A DNA stretch of 64,000 nt from Sinorhizobium meliloti 4H41. GTDB taxonomy: Bacteria; Pseudomonadota; Alphaproteobacteria; Rhizobiales; Rhizobiaceae. The notes beneath the pieces are model-generated. The model did no database searches and was not told where the DNA came from. It saw only the letters and a program-made list of their open reading frames with translations. The stretch spans positions 62,001 through 126,000 of the forward strand of contig NZ_AQWP01000006.1 in assembly GCF_000375585.1 (NCBI RefSeq), given 5' to 3'. Below, one piece after another: positions 18,601 to 26,622 of this stretch; within the stretch, counting starts at the first letter, position 1; each line of letters begins with the position of its first letter. Both the position numbers and the translations under genes were made by a program.

Positions 18601-21090
18601 ACGACGAAGACCGCGGCCATTGCCGAAACCGGCGGCGAGGTGGAACTGCCGGTGACGGCCGAATGGGGTACGGGCACCTATGTCACCGCGACGCTTTACC
18701 GCCCGGGCGAAGCGCAGGAGAGCCGCATGCCCATGCGGGCGATCGGCATCAAGTGGCTGGCCGTCGATCCCGCGGATCGAAAGCTCGCCGTGAGCCTGGA
18801 CGCGCCCGAGAAGACCGAACCGCGCCGGCCGCTCGATATCGGCCTTCAGGTCCGGGGCGCCGGCGCCAACGAAGACGCCTATGTCACGGTTGCCGCAGTC
18901 GATGTCGGCATCCTGAATCTGACGCGCTACGAGGCTCCGGACCCGGACGGATGGTATTTCGGCCAGAGGCGGCTCGGGCTCGAGATGCGCGATCTCTACG
19001 GACGATTGATCGACGGCTCGCTCGGCGCGACCGGCCGGCTGCGCACGGGCGGCGACGGCGGACAAATGCCGCTCCAGGGCAGCCCCCCGACCGAAAAGCT
19101 CGTCGCCTTCTTCTCGGGCGCCATCAAGCTCGACGCCGAAGGCATGGCGAATGTCCGATTCGACATTCCGCAATTCAACGGAACGGCACGGATCATGGCG
19201 GTCGCCTGGACGAAGTCCGGCGTCGGCCATGCCGTGAAGGACGTGGTCATCCGCGATCCGGTCGTCGTGACCGCAAGCCTGCCGAAGTTCCTGGCGCCGG
19301 GAGACCGGGCCGAATTGCGGCTCGATATCGCCAACACCGACGGGCCGGCGGGCGATTATCAACTGCAGGTCACGACCAACGGCCCGGTCACTGTCGAACA
19401 GACAGCGGCCGAAATGGTGAACCTCGGCGCCGGCGGTAAATCCGCTCTTACCCTGCCGCTCGCCGGACAGTATCCGGGAGACGGTCTCGTCACCGTCAGG
19501 CTATCGAACGCCTCGGGCCTGTCGCTGGAGCAGACGCTGAACATTCCAGTCCGCCCGGCAGCCTTGCCGGTCACTCAGCGTCATGTCGTCAATGTCGCCG
19601 CCGGCAGCAGCCTCACGGTGGACGAGCAATTGCTCGCCGACAGCCTGCTGCAGGGCGCTTCGGTCAGCCTCAACGTGACGCGTTCGGCCGCCTTCGACGT
19701 GCCGGCGCTTCTGATGACGCTCGACCGCTATCCCTATGGCTGCGCCGAGCAGACGACGAGCCGCGCCTTGCCGTTGCTCTATCTCAGCGAGCTTGCCAAG
19801 CAAGCCGGGCTTGCCGACGACGAGGGCGTCAAGAAGCGCGTGCAGGAGGCGATCTATCGGGTCCTTGCCTATCAATCCTCCACCGGCAGTTTCGGCCTTT
19901 GGAGCCCCGGCTCCGGCGATCTCTGGCTCGATGCGTACGTCACCGATTTCCTTACCCGCGCGCGGGAGCAGAAATTCGACGTGCCGGAACAATCGATGGT
20001 GCAGGCGCTCGAAAACCTGCAGAACGCGCTGAGCTACGAGACCAACGTCAAGGACCGCGGCAACGAGATCGCCTATGCGCTCTATGTCCTGGCGCGCAAC
20101 CGCAAGGCCGCGATCAGCGATCTGCGCTATTATGCGGACACGATGCTCGGCGATTTCCCGACCCCGCTCGCCAAGGCCCATATCGCCGCGGCGCTCGCGC
20201 TCTATGGCGACGCCCGGCGCTCGCAGGATATCTTCGCGGCCGCGGCCAACATGTCGACCGGGCTCGTCAATGTCAGCCTCGCCCGCTCCGACTACGGCTC
20301 TTCGCTTCGCGACGGCGCGGCCGTGCTGGCGCTGGCAGCCGAGAGCCGGCCCGTGCCGCCGATCATTCCCGAGCTTTCCAGGGTCGTCGCTCGGGAATGG
20401 CAGCAGGCGAGATACACGAGCACCCAGGAGCAGACCTGGATGCTCCTGGCCGCACGCGCAATCCAGGGGGGCGACGAAGACATGAGGATTGAGGTCAACG
20501 GCGCAGCGCGCACGGGCAGTTACGCCGCCCGCATGACCGGCGATGCGCTGATCGAGCATCCGATCGTTATCCGCAACGAGGGCACCGACATGGTCTCCGC
20601 CGTCGTGACGACGGTGGCGGCGCCAGCCCAGCCGCTCTCGGCCGGCGGCGAAGGCTTCTCCATCGAGCGGAGCTATTACACGCTCGACGGAACGGCCGCT
20701 AATGTCAGCGAGGCCCGGCAGAACGAGCGCTATGTCGCGGTGCTGAAGGTGACCGAGAGCAACGACTGGCCGTCCCGGGTGCTTATCACCGACCTCCTGC
20801 CCGCCGGATTCGAGATCGACAATCCAAGCCTCGTCGACAGCGCCCAGCTTTCGAATTTCGAATGGATCGGCCAAGTCGAGGCTGCCCATACCGAATTCCG
20901 CAGCGACCGCTTCGTGGCCGCCTTCGACCGTTCGGCTGGCGACAACCGCGAAATCACCCTCGCCTATGTCGTACGCGCGGTGACGCCCGGCACATACGAC
21001 CATCCGGCCGCGAGCGTGGAGGACATGTACCGGCCGCAATTCTCGGCGCGCACGGCGACGGGACGCATGGAGGTGCAGGCAGCCCAGTAG
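15643..21090 (+). CDS. Alpha-2-macroglobulin family protein with N-terminal PAN domain
   Basis: 1815 residues from the ATG at 15643; a TTG two codons earlier is a possible alternative. A Sec signal (LLFTLVSLGMPIAAAE) has no lipobox Cys, so the protein is probably periplasmic or exported. A Cys-rich PAN-like domain follows (~25-90). The main part has macroglobulin MG domains, a bait-region-like stretch and the thioester motif YPYGCAEQ with Cys1367, followed by the alpha-helical thioester domain. Bacterial macroglobulins trap proteases by covalent capture. The next gene, 8 bp downstream, encodes PBP1C, a pairing known from E. coli yfhM-pbpC, where the two are thought to guard and repair the envelope. 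Confidence 0.93.
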   Translation: MRAFLGLSTLLFTLVSLGMPIAAAEPERRIELTNDADYFGFDLRTEQNVSLDQCQSACIADRSCRAFTYNPKVKWCFLKSDFNQLNTFPGAIAGKVVETAAGEADIGAPPRLDFVSDDLLQQARDVKANLVLADEQQGFGVNGLIETARSELTAGNFVASLQAFRGALAVAPDDSALWLEAAEAANRYTGGTDLASEAALAALNGYQLTRTAQSRAHALAILAQALDKLQNYRAALQAYKASLELVQAKSVETAYLDLKARQGFRVTGHTVDADSASPRACVQFSEPLLKNGPDYSSFVTLDGAAPKAVEAKGSEICVEGLAHGKRYKLVLRQGLPSSVEEVIETPVSLDVYVKDRGPMVRFTGDSFVLPSTARRGIPIVSVNTESAKLKLYRIGDRNISSLLTSSQFLTQLDGYSEERIKDESGEMVWQGSIDIATELNKEVVTSFPVDEALPQRKPGVYVLTASSGTGLTQDWDARATQWFVVSDIGISTFAGTDGLTVFARSLASAKPLAEVELQLVAKNNEVLGTATTDAEGRATFSAGLIRGTASMTPAAITARKGRDDYVFLDMTRAGFDLSDRGVTGRAAPGAIDVFAWTERGIYRAGETVHAAALTRDVNGAAIEKLPLTFVFLRPDGVEDRRLVSDGGKLGGHTLDLPVPENAMRGTWTMQIFTDPKGSAIAEKQFLVDDFVPDRTEFDLTSEAEAIEVGTPVEIAVDGRYLYGAPAAGLTLEGEIAVRPTRRSEAFNGYFFGLADEEASEDTRLPLEGLEPLDENGKAVFDVDLTEVPGTTQLLNASVTVRMREAGGRAVERTLTLPVKPEGPMIGIKPEFSGDLAENSVGKFHVIAVGADGTRTAMPGLPWKLISVERNYQWYRDGTAWKYEPVVSTKQVASGSADVTEDGAEISVPVGWGRYRLEIEAAALDGPASSVEFDAGWYVEATSTETPDGLEIALDKENYAVGETAKLKVSPRFAGELLVTVGTETLVTTKTAAIAETGGEVELPVTAEWGTGTYVTATLYRPGEAQESRMPMRAIGIKWLAVDPADRKLAVSLDAPEKTEPRRPLDIGLQVRGAGANEDAYVTVAAVDVGILNLTRYEAPDPDGWYFGQRRLGLEMRDLYGRLIDGSLGATGRLRTGGDGGQMPLQGSPPTEKLVAFFSGAIKLDAEGMANVRFDIPQFNGTARIMAVAWTKSGVGHAVKDVVIRDPVVVTASLPKFLAPGDRAELRLDIANTDGPAGDYQLQVTTNGPVTVEQTAAEMVNLGAGGKSALTLPLAGQYPGDGLVTVRLSNASGLSLEQTLNIPVRPAALPVTQRHVVNVAAGSSLTVDEQLLADSLLQGASVSLNVTRSAAFDVPALLMTLDRYPYGCAEQTTSRALPLLYLSELAKQAGLADDEGVKKRVQEAIYRVLAYQSSTGSFGLWSPGSGDLWLDAYVTDFLTRAREQKFDVPEQSMVQALENLQNALSYETNVKDRGNEIAYALYVLARNRKAAISDLRYYADTMLGDFPTPLAKAHIAAALALYGDARRSQDIFAAAANMSTGLVNVSLARSDYGSSLRDGAAVLALAAESRPVPPIIPELSRVVAREWQQARYTSTQEQTWMLLAARAIQGGDEDMRIEVNGAARTGSYAARMTGDALIEHPIVIRNEGTDMVSAVVTTVAAPAQPLSAGGEGFSIERSYYTLDGTAANVSEARQNERYVAVLKVTESNDWPSRVLITDLLPAGFEIDNPSLVDSAQLSNFEWIGQVEAAHTEFRSDRFVAAFDRSAGDNREITLAYVVRAVTPGTYDHPAASVEDMYRPQFSARTATGRMEVQAAQ

Positions 21091-21098
21091 GACGCAGG

Positions 21099-23243
21099 AT
21101 GATGTTCTCTCGGCGAAAGTCGAACCGCAAAGGCATTGTGGCAGCAGCCCCACGCGACCCATCCAGACGCGGCCGGGCGATCGTCGCCGTATCCCTCGTC
21201 CTGATCCTGTCCGCTCTCGCAGTCTTCACCCTCGAATGGGCCGACAGGGCCTTTCCGCCGCCGCTCTCCGAGGCCGAAACGGTCTCGGCCGAAGTTCTCG
21301 ACAGAGACGGCCACCTCCTGCGCGCCTTCGCGACCAAGGATGGCCTGTGGCGGCTGAAGACGACCGCGCAGGATGTCGACCCGCGCTTCATCGCAATGCT
21401 GATCGCCTATGAGGACCAGCGCTTTCGCGAACATCACGGCGTCGACCCGTTGGCGCTCGCTCGTGCCGCGCTGCAGTTCATCACCAGCGGCCATGTCGTT
21501 TCCGGCGCTTCCACGCTCTCCATGCAGGTGGCGCGGCTCATCGAGCCGCGGGAGAGACGCACGCTGGCGGCGAAGCTTCGTCAGGTGGCGCGCGCCATCC
21601 AGATCGAACGGCGCCTCGGCAAGGACGAGATTCTCGATCTTTATCTGACCCATGCGCCCTATGGCGGCAATCTCGAGGGCGTGCGCGCGGCAAGCCTCGC
21701 CTGGTTCGGCAAGGAGCCGCGCCGCCTCTCGGCTGGAGAGGCTGCACTGCTCGTCGCGCTGCCGCAACTGCCGGAAAAGCGCCGGCCCGACCGCAATCTT
21801 GCCGCCGCCGAAGCAGCCCGCAAACGCGTGCTCGCGCGCGCCGCTGTCACCAGGGTCATCGGCGAAGGCGAAGCGGAGCGGGCGGCGATGACCGCCATAC
21901 CGACGCGCCGCCTGCAGCTTCCCGCCCATGCTGCCCATCTCGCCGAGGCGGCACGACGGAAGGATCCGGCGGGGCGCCGGCATCCGACAACGCTTAGCCG
22001 CAATATCCAACGGGGCCTAGAAGGCGTCGCCCGCGAAGGTGCTGCAAGGCTCGGTCCCAAAGTGTCGGTCGCCATGGTCATGGCCGATAGCAGGACCGGC
22101 GAGATCGTCGGCGAAGTTGGCTCGGCCGACTATTTCGACGCAAGCCGCTCGGGCTGGATCGACATGACGCGGATCACCCGCTCCCCCGGATCGACGCTGA
22201 AACCCTTCATCTACGGTCTTGCCTTCGAGGAGGGTCTCGTCAGCCAGGAGACGATCATCGAAGACCGGCCGGCGGACTTCTTCGGCTACCGGCCGCGCAA
22301 TTTCGACATGAGTTATCAGGGCGACGTCAGCGTGCGCGAGGCGCTGCAACTGTCCCTGAACGTGCCGGCGATCCGCCTGCTCGATGCCATCGGTCCGTCG
22401 CGCCTGATGGTGCGCTTCCGGCGCGCCGATGTCAGGCCGAAATTGCCGGCGCACGAGGCGCCGGGGCTTGCGATCGGCCTCGGCGGCGTCGGCATCACGC
22501 TTCGCGAGCTCGTACAGCTCTATGCGGGCCTGGCGAACCAGGGCTGGCCGGTGCGCCTCGGCAACGGCATCGAAGGCGTCCCCGGTCCCATCGACGGCGA
22601 ACCGCTCCTGTCGACGGTCGCCGCCTGGCATGTCGCCGACATACTCTCCGACGTGCTGCCACCGGCGGGAAGCCGCCGGCACGGCATCGCTTATAAGACC
22701 GGCACCAGCTACGGCTATCGCGATGCCTGGTCCGTAGGCTTCGACGGCCGCTATGTGCTCGGTGTCTGGGTCGGCAGGGCCGACAATGGCGCCGTGCCCG
22801 GCCTGACCGGTTATGGTGCGGCGGCGCCGATTCTGTTCGAAGGATTTGCCAAGGCGGGGATCGCCATAACACCCCTGCCCGGCCCGCCCGCAGGCGCCGT
22901 CCGGCTTGTCCAGGCCGATCTGCCGATCAGCCAGCGGCGCTTCTCGGTCATGGCGAACGGGCTGCTTTCGGCCTCGGCCCGTGAAGCGGCGCCGCAGATC
23001 GTGTTCCCGCCGGAAGGCGCCCGCGTCGAGCTTGGCGCGCATGGAGACGGCGAGATCACGCCCTTGACGCTGAAGCTCCAGGGCGGCCGGGCGCCCTTCC
23101 GCTGGCTTGCCAATGGCCGCCCGCTACCCGACGTGACCCGACGGCGCGTCAGCCAGTGGCTGCCGGATGGCGGCGGCTACTCGACGCTCACGGTTATCGA
23201 TGCGCTGGGGCGTGCCGCCAGCGTACGCGTCTTCGTCCAGTGA
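21099..23243 (+). CDS. pbpC: Penicillin-binding protein 1C (peptidoglycan glycosyltransferase/transpeptidase)
   Basis: 714 residues; ATG at 21099 (a second ATG follows at 21102). One N-terminal membrane anchor (~28-50). The glycosyltransferase 51 domain has EDQRFREHHGVD with Glu105 as catalytic acid. The transpeptidase has Ser365-x-x-Lys368 in SPGSTLKP, SLN in QLSLNVPAI and KTG at 533-535 (YKTGTSYG). The last ~100 residues form the PBP1C C-terminal domain. It would polymerise and cross-link peptidoglycan in the periplasm. It is translationally close to the macroglobulin gene (8-bp gap). Confidence 0.95.
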   Translation: MMFSRRKSNRKGIVAAAPRDPSRRGRAIVAVSLVLILSALAVFTLEWADRAFPPPLSEAETVSAEVLDRDGHLLRAFATKDGLWRLKTTAQDVDPRFIAMLIAYEDQRFREHHGVDPLALARAALQFITSGHVVSGASTLSMQVARLIEPRERRTLAAKLRQVARAIQIERRLGKDEILDLYLTHAPYGGNLEGVRAASLAWFGKEPRRLSAGEAALLVALPQLPEKRRPDRNLAAAEAARKRVLARAAVTRVIGEGEAERAAMTAIPTRRLQLPAHAAHLAEAARRKDPAGRRHPTTLSRNIQRGLEGVAREGAARLGPKVSVAMVMADSRTGEIVGEVGSADYFDASRSGWIDMTRITRSPGSTLKPFIYGLAFEEGLVSQETIIEDRPADFFGYRPRNFDMSYQGDVSVREALQLSLNVPAIRLLDAIGPSRLMVRFRRADVRPKLPAHEAPGLAIGLGGVGITLRELVQLYAGLANQGWPVRLGNGIEGVPGPIDGEPLLSTVAAWHVADILSDVLPPAGSRRHGIAYKTGTSYGYRDAWSVGFDGRYVLGVWVGRADNGAVPGLTGYGAAAPILFEGFAKAGIAITPLPGPPAGAVRLVQADLPISQRRFSVMANGLLSASAREAAPQIVFPPEGARVELGAHGDGEITPLTLKLQGGRAPFRWLANGRPLPDVTRRRVSQWLPDGGGYSTLTVIDALGRAASVRVFVQ

Positions 23244-23281
23244 AACGAACGGACACTCCACGCGACCGCCGGTCCGCCTCC

Positions 23282-23587
23282 TTACGCCGTTTGCGCAGCC
23301 TTGACGCTATCGCCCTGCGGCTCGCGGGCCGGCGGCGCCATGACGAGCGGCATGCCCGCTTCAAGGCAAGCGGCGATGAAGGCTTCCCGCGCCACTGCCG
23401 CCGGCGTCATCCGGTTCAACGCCCGCCGACAGGTCCGCACCGCCCGTTCGTAGCGCTCGCCCTTCCTGAGCGGCCACTCGTTTTCCAGAAAGTCGAGGGC
23501 CTCGTAAACGGAGGCAAAAGTGTGCGTCAGACCGTTGGAAAGGCGCACGGTGAGAGGGATCGTCCAGGGGATCTCATTGAGAAGCAT
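23282..23587 (-). CDS. DUF982 family protein
   Basis: 101 residues. The pattern VRLSNGLTHTFASVYEALDFL, WPLRKGERYERAVRTCRRAL and AREAFIAACLEAGMP, read in parts, is that of DUF982, a small-protein family expanded in rhizobia. No function is known. There is no signal peptide or membrane segment. It is convergent with pbpC (38-bp gap) and stands alone. AGGAGG lies before the ATG at 23587. Confidence 0.85.
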   Translation of the reverse strand: MLLNEIPWTIPLTVRLSNGLTHTFASVYEALDFLENEWPLRKGERYERAVRTCRRALNRMTPAAVAREAFIAACLEAGMPLVMAPPAREPQGDSVKAAQTA

Positions 23588-23843
23588 TTTTCCTCCTTTC
23601 CTATGCCGTCAATGAACTGCACGCCCGCTGCACTCTCACGGGTCGAACGAACCAGGCAGCGGTGCGAGGTGCCATGTTGATCTCTGCGCGTCTCGAAACG
23701 TATCGCGCTCACCAGATATTGGAGCGGAAAAGGTAAATTCAAGAACCTCGATCAGCGGCTTGGGCCCTCGTTCGAACGGCCGATTTTTGCGGGCGCTCAT
23801 GGCCGGAGTAAAGGACGAAAATCGATGCCCGGAGACCCTTGAA
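23588..23843. other. Gap without a supported gene between DUF982 and the heat-shock leader
   Basis: This stretch contains the promoter of the minus-strand DUF982 gene and presumably that of the plus-strand heat-shock gene. No start-stop frame here has family support; a longer frame joining it to the heat-shock gene is explained by the downstream ATG and the RNA thermometer. I see no clear sigma-32 box pair. Confidence 0.4.
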
Positions 23844-23960
23844 ACCCGGCTTCGAATGACTAAATCGGGTGCGAGAGCCGCCTGTAAGGGGCTCGCAGTC
23901 GAGGAGCTCCGTTCTCTTCGGCGCTCCTCATCGTCCATGTTGCTCAAGGAGGATATGGCT
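23844..23960 (+). promoter_or_regulatory. ROSE-like RNA thermometer in the leader of hsp20-1
   Basis: Four consecutive hairpins precede the start codon: ACCCG/CGGGT (23844-23870), GCGAG/CTCGC (23871-23896), a perfect GAGGAGC/GCTCCTC stem (23901-23929), and a weak last hairpin (23936-23957) in which the UUGCU at 23940-23944 faces the AGGA of the ribosome site. In that hairpin a G-G mismatch and an unpaired C interrupt the stem, as in ROSE elements. On warming, the last hairpin would melt and free the ribosome site. The pairing is read from sequence; function follows from the known ROSE class in rhizobia. Confidence 0.82.
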
Positions 23961-24440
23961 ATGAGAACAAGCTTCGATTTCTCGCCGCTGTCGCGCTCCA
24001 GCGTTGGCTTCGAACATCTGTTCGACCTCTTGGATTCCGCAAGTCGCCTGGCGCCTAATGACAACTGGCCGCCCTACGACATCATGCGGGTCGGTGAGAA
24101 CCAGTACCGGATCGCAATGTCGGTAGCGGGGTTCACCCCGGACGAGATCACCATCACGCACGAGCAGCAGATGTTGACCGTTACGGGTGCGAAAACCGGG
24201 GAAGACGACACCGAGTATCTCTACCGCGGTATTGCCGCACGCAACTTCGAGCGTCGCTTCCAGCTCGCCGACTTTGTCAGCGTCACCGGCGCCAACCTCG
24301 CCAACGGCCTGCTCAAGATCGACCTCGTCCGTGAGCTTCCCGAGCAGATGAAGCCGCGTCGGATAGAGATACATCAAGCAGAGGCATTGCCGGCCGGCGA
24401 GGCCTCGAAACAGATCGAAGGCGAAAAGCACGCAGCGTAG
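23961..24440 (+). CDS. Small heat-shock protein Hsp20, IbpA-like
   Basis: 159 residues. The ATG at 23961 is chosen over one at 23955 because AAGGAGG lies 8 nt before it and because the product starts MRTSFDFSPLSRSSVGFEHLF, as class A rhizobial Hsp20s and IbpA do. The alpha-crystallin domain (~35-135) contains YRIAMSVAGFTPDEITIT and ends with ANGLLKIDL, the AxxxxGxLxI-type motif. ATP-independent chaperones of this type bind unfolding proteins in the cytoplasm. It is controlled by the ROSE-like leader directly upstream and followed by a second Hsp20 gene. Confidence 0.94.
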   Translation: MRTSFDFSPLSRSSVGFEHLFDLLDSASRLAPNDNWPPYDIMRVGENQYRIAMSVAGFTPDEITITHEQQMLTVTGAKTGEDDTEYLYRGIAARNFERRFQLADFVSVTGANLANGLLKIDLVRELPEQMKPRRIEIHQAEALPAGEASKQIEGEKHAA

Positions 24441-24458
24441 CTGCGCATGCCAATCGCA

Positions 24459-24536
24459 CCGAAGCGCCGGCGGACGCTGACGCTTCGGTTCCGGAATGGG
24501 AGCGGGAGAGGCCGCAAGACCCCACACACCGCTCCC
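24459..24536 (+). promoter_or_regulatory. Two perfect hairpins between the Hsp20 genes
   Basis: CCGAAGCG (24459-24466) pairs with CGCTTCGG (24481-24488), and TGGGAGCGG (24497-24505) with CCGCTCCCA (24529-24537). The second ends only about 5 nt before the ribosome site of the next gene. They may adjust the relative output of the two chaperones by partial termination or RNA processing. No U-tract is present. Confidence 0.45.
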
Positions 24537-24559
24537 AATGCAAAGAAAGGAACGGACCG

Positions 24560-25066
24560 ATGAATGTACGTGATCTCATCCCATGGGGCCGCGCGCAGGG
24601 CCAGGTGCCGGCTTCCTATCGTGACAACGACCGAAATCCCTTCCTGGCGCTCCACAGGGAAATGAACCGCCTGTTCGACGACGCCTTCCGCAGCTTCGAA
24701 ACCCGCCTGCCCTTCAGCGGCTTTACGGGTTTTGCAGGCGGCTGGCCGAGCGTGGAGGTCTCCGACCGGGATAAGGAAATCAAGGTGACCGCTGAACTGC
24801 CGGGTCTCGAGGAAAAGGATGTCGAACTGTCCTTGTCCGAGGGCGTGCTGTCGCTGCGAGGCGAAAAGCGGGCAGAGACCGAGGACGAGGAAAACCAGTT
24901 CTCTGAGCGATATTACGGTCGCTTCGAACGGCGCATCCCGCTGGGATACGAGGTGGATGAAAGCAGGGTGAATGCGACCTTCCGCAATGGCGTCCTGACG
25001 GTGACCCTGCCGAAGACCGAGCAGGCCCGGTCGAAAGCCAAGCGCATTGCGATCAACGGGCGGTAG
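24560..25066 (+). CDS. Small heat-shock protein Hsp20 (class C-like)
   Basis: 168 residues; ATG at 24560 with AAAGAAAGG upstream. The alpha-crystallin domain (~55-160) has WPSVEVSDRDKEIKVTAELPG at its start, read in parts, and FRNGVLTVTLPKT at its end. The N-terminus NPFLALHREMNRLFDDAFRSF is typical of the HspC/Hsp20 class that differs from IbpA. It lies 119 bp after the first Hsp20 gene on the same strand, and the two classes may form separate oligomers. Co-transcription is likely. Confidence 0.94.
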   Translation: MNVRDLIPWGRAQGQVPASYRDNDRNPFLALHREMNRLFDDAFRSFETRLPFSGFTGFAGGWPSVEVSDRDKEIKVTAELPGLEEKDVELSLSEGVLSLRGEKRAETEDEENQFSERYYGRFERRIPLGYEVDESRVNATFRNGVLTVTLPKTEQARSKAKRIAINGR

Positions 25067-25097
25067 TTGCCTCTTGCAGTCCCCGGCGTCGGCGAAG

Positions 25098-25245
25098 GCC
25101 CCTCATCCGCCTGCCGGCACCTTCTCCCCGCAGGCGGGGCGAGGGGTTCGCGGCACCTTCCCCGTCCCTCGCGAAGCTCACGGAGACCGGCGCTTGTCCC
25201 CTCTCCTTATCTAAATGGGGCGAGCTACCGGAGGCGAATGAGGGC
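25098..25245. repeat. Palindromic intergenic repeat element, copy 2 (RIME-like, degraded)
   Basis: The left end is nearly identical to copy 1 at 9046 for over 50 bp, including the GCCCCTCATCC end and the CCTTCTCCCCGC hairpin arm. The right end is degraded (GAATGAGGGC near 25236-25245). It lies between the convergent Hsp20 and guanine deaminase genes. Confidence 0.8.
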
Positions 25246-25278
25246 GCTGCTGCACGCTTCCTTTGATCGTACTTTCAG

Positions 25279-26622
25279 CTATGCCGTCGCCAGTGCCCTC
25301 ACGGCCTCGGTCTTCGTCTCACGCCGTCCCCTCTTCATCTGCCTGCCCGCCACATATACCTCGGCCACCGAGCGGTCGTCGCCCATGGTCTGCAGAATGA
25401 AGAGCTCTTCGGCAAGCGTCGAGGCAACCTGCATCCTGAGCTCCATGGCCGGCTTGGCGCGGCTGTCGAGGACGACGATGTCTGCATCCGCGCCGGCATG
25501 GAGCGAGCCGATCCGGTGTTCGAGATCGAGCGCGCGCGCATTGCCGAGCGTCAACATGTAGAAGGAATTGAGCGGCGAGAGCCGCTGGCCCTGCAGGTGC
25601 AGTACCTTATAGGCTTCGTCCATCGTTTCCAGCATCGAGAAACTCGTACCGCCGCCGACGTCGGTCGCAACCGCATGGCGTGCGCCGAGCCTGTCGAAAC
25701 GGTCGCGATCGAAGAGCCCGCTGCCGAGGAACAGGTTCGAGGTCGGACAGAAGACGCCGACCGCCCCGGTCTCTGCGAGGACCGATATCTCGCGGTCGCT
25801 CAGATGGATGCAATGGCCGAGCAGAGTCTTGCGGCCGAGCAGCTCGTAGCGCGCATAAATGTCGGTATAGTCCTTCGCTTCCGGAAAGAGCGAGGTGGCG
25901 AAAGCGATCTCGTCCCGGTTTTCGGACAGGTGGGTCTGAACGTAACAATCCGGATGCTCGGCAGCGAGCACGCGGCTCACCTCCATCTGCTCCGGCGTCG
26001 AAGTGATCGCGAACCGCGGGCTGATCGCATAATGCGCGCGGCCGCGGCCGTGCCACCTGGCGATGAGCGCCTTCGTCTCGTCATAGCCCCTTTCCGGCGT
26101 GTCTTGCAGCGCGTCCGGCGCGTTGCGGTCCATCATCACCTTGCCGCCGATCATCAGCATGTTTCGCTCTTCGGCCGCGGTGAAGAAGGCATCGACGCTT
26201 TCCGGATGCACAGAACAATAGGCAACTGCGGTGGTCGTGCCGTTGGAGAGGAGTTCGTCCATGAAGCGGCCCGCGATGAAGGCGGCGTGCTTGGGCGACT
26301 TGAACTTCTGCTCCTCGACGAAGATATAGGTGTTCAGCCATTCGAGGAGCTGCGCACCGTAGGAGGCGATAGCCTGTGTCTGCGGGAAATGCAGGTGCGT
26401 ATCGATGAAACCGGGCAGTACGAGGTGCGGCCGATGATCGGCGACCTCTACGCCGGGCCCCGCCTGCCTCGCTATGTCGCCGTAAGGGCCGAGGCCCTCG
26501 ATCTTTCCGTTCCTCACGAAAACGGCGCCGTCCTCGAAGTAGCGGTAGGAGCCGGCATCGTCGATGCTCTCGGGTTCCTTGACGAAAGTCAGCACGCGGC
26601 CGCGGATCAAGAGATCGTTCAT
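25279..26622 (-). CDS. guaD: Guanine deaminase
   Basis: 447 residues from the ATG at 26622, which overlaps the PuuD stop by 4 bp; the frame further upstream only reads into puuD. Metal ligands of the amidohydrolase barrel are visible: PGFIDTHLHFPQ (HxH), THLSE, GHCIHLS and ATDVGGG with the catalytic Asp. The PQTxxxASYGxQLLEWLxxYxFVEE segment is characteristic of guanine deaminase. The enzyme hydrolyses guanine to xanthine and ammonia, feeding the xanthine dehydrogenase encoded nearby. It is the last gene of the puuD-guaD unit. Confidence 0.94.
   Translation of the reverse strand: MNDLLIRGRVLTFVKEPESIDDAGSYRYFEDGAVFVRNGKIEGLGPYGDIARQAGPGVEVADHRPHLVLPGFIDTHLHFPQTQAIASYGAQLLEWLNTYIFVEEQKFKSPKHAAFIAGRFMDELLSNGTTTAVAYCSVHPESVDAFFTAAEERNMLMIGGKVMMDRNAPDALQDTPERGYDETKALIARWHGRGRAHYAISPRFAITSTPEQMEVSRVLAAEHPDCYVQTHLSENRDEIAFATSLFPEAKDYTDIYARYELLGRKTLLGHCIHLSDREISVLAETGAVGVFCPTSNLFLGSGLFDRDRFDRLGARHAVATDVGGGTSFSMLETMDEAYKVLHLQGQRLSPLNSFYMLTLGNARALDLEHRIGSLHAGADADIVVLDSRAKPAMELRMQVASTLAEELFILQTMGDDRSVAEVYVAGRQMKRGRRETKTEAVRALATA

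Noticed and set aside
15511..19362. A 1283-codon open frame on the minus strand opposite the macroglobulin gene
   Set aside because: It is a GC-rich antisense shadow: low-complexity Arg/Gly/His-rich translation, no family signs, and fully opposite a gene with clear domains.
19501..22010. Long minus-strand frames opposite pbpC and the macroglobulin
   Set aside because: No domain match; explained by codon bias of the true plus-strand genes.
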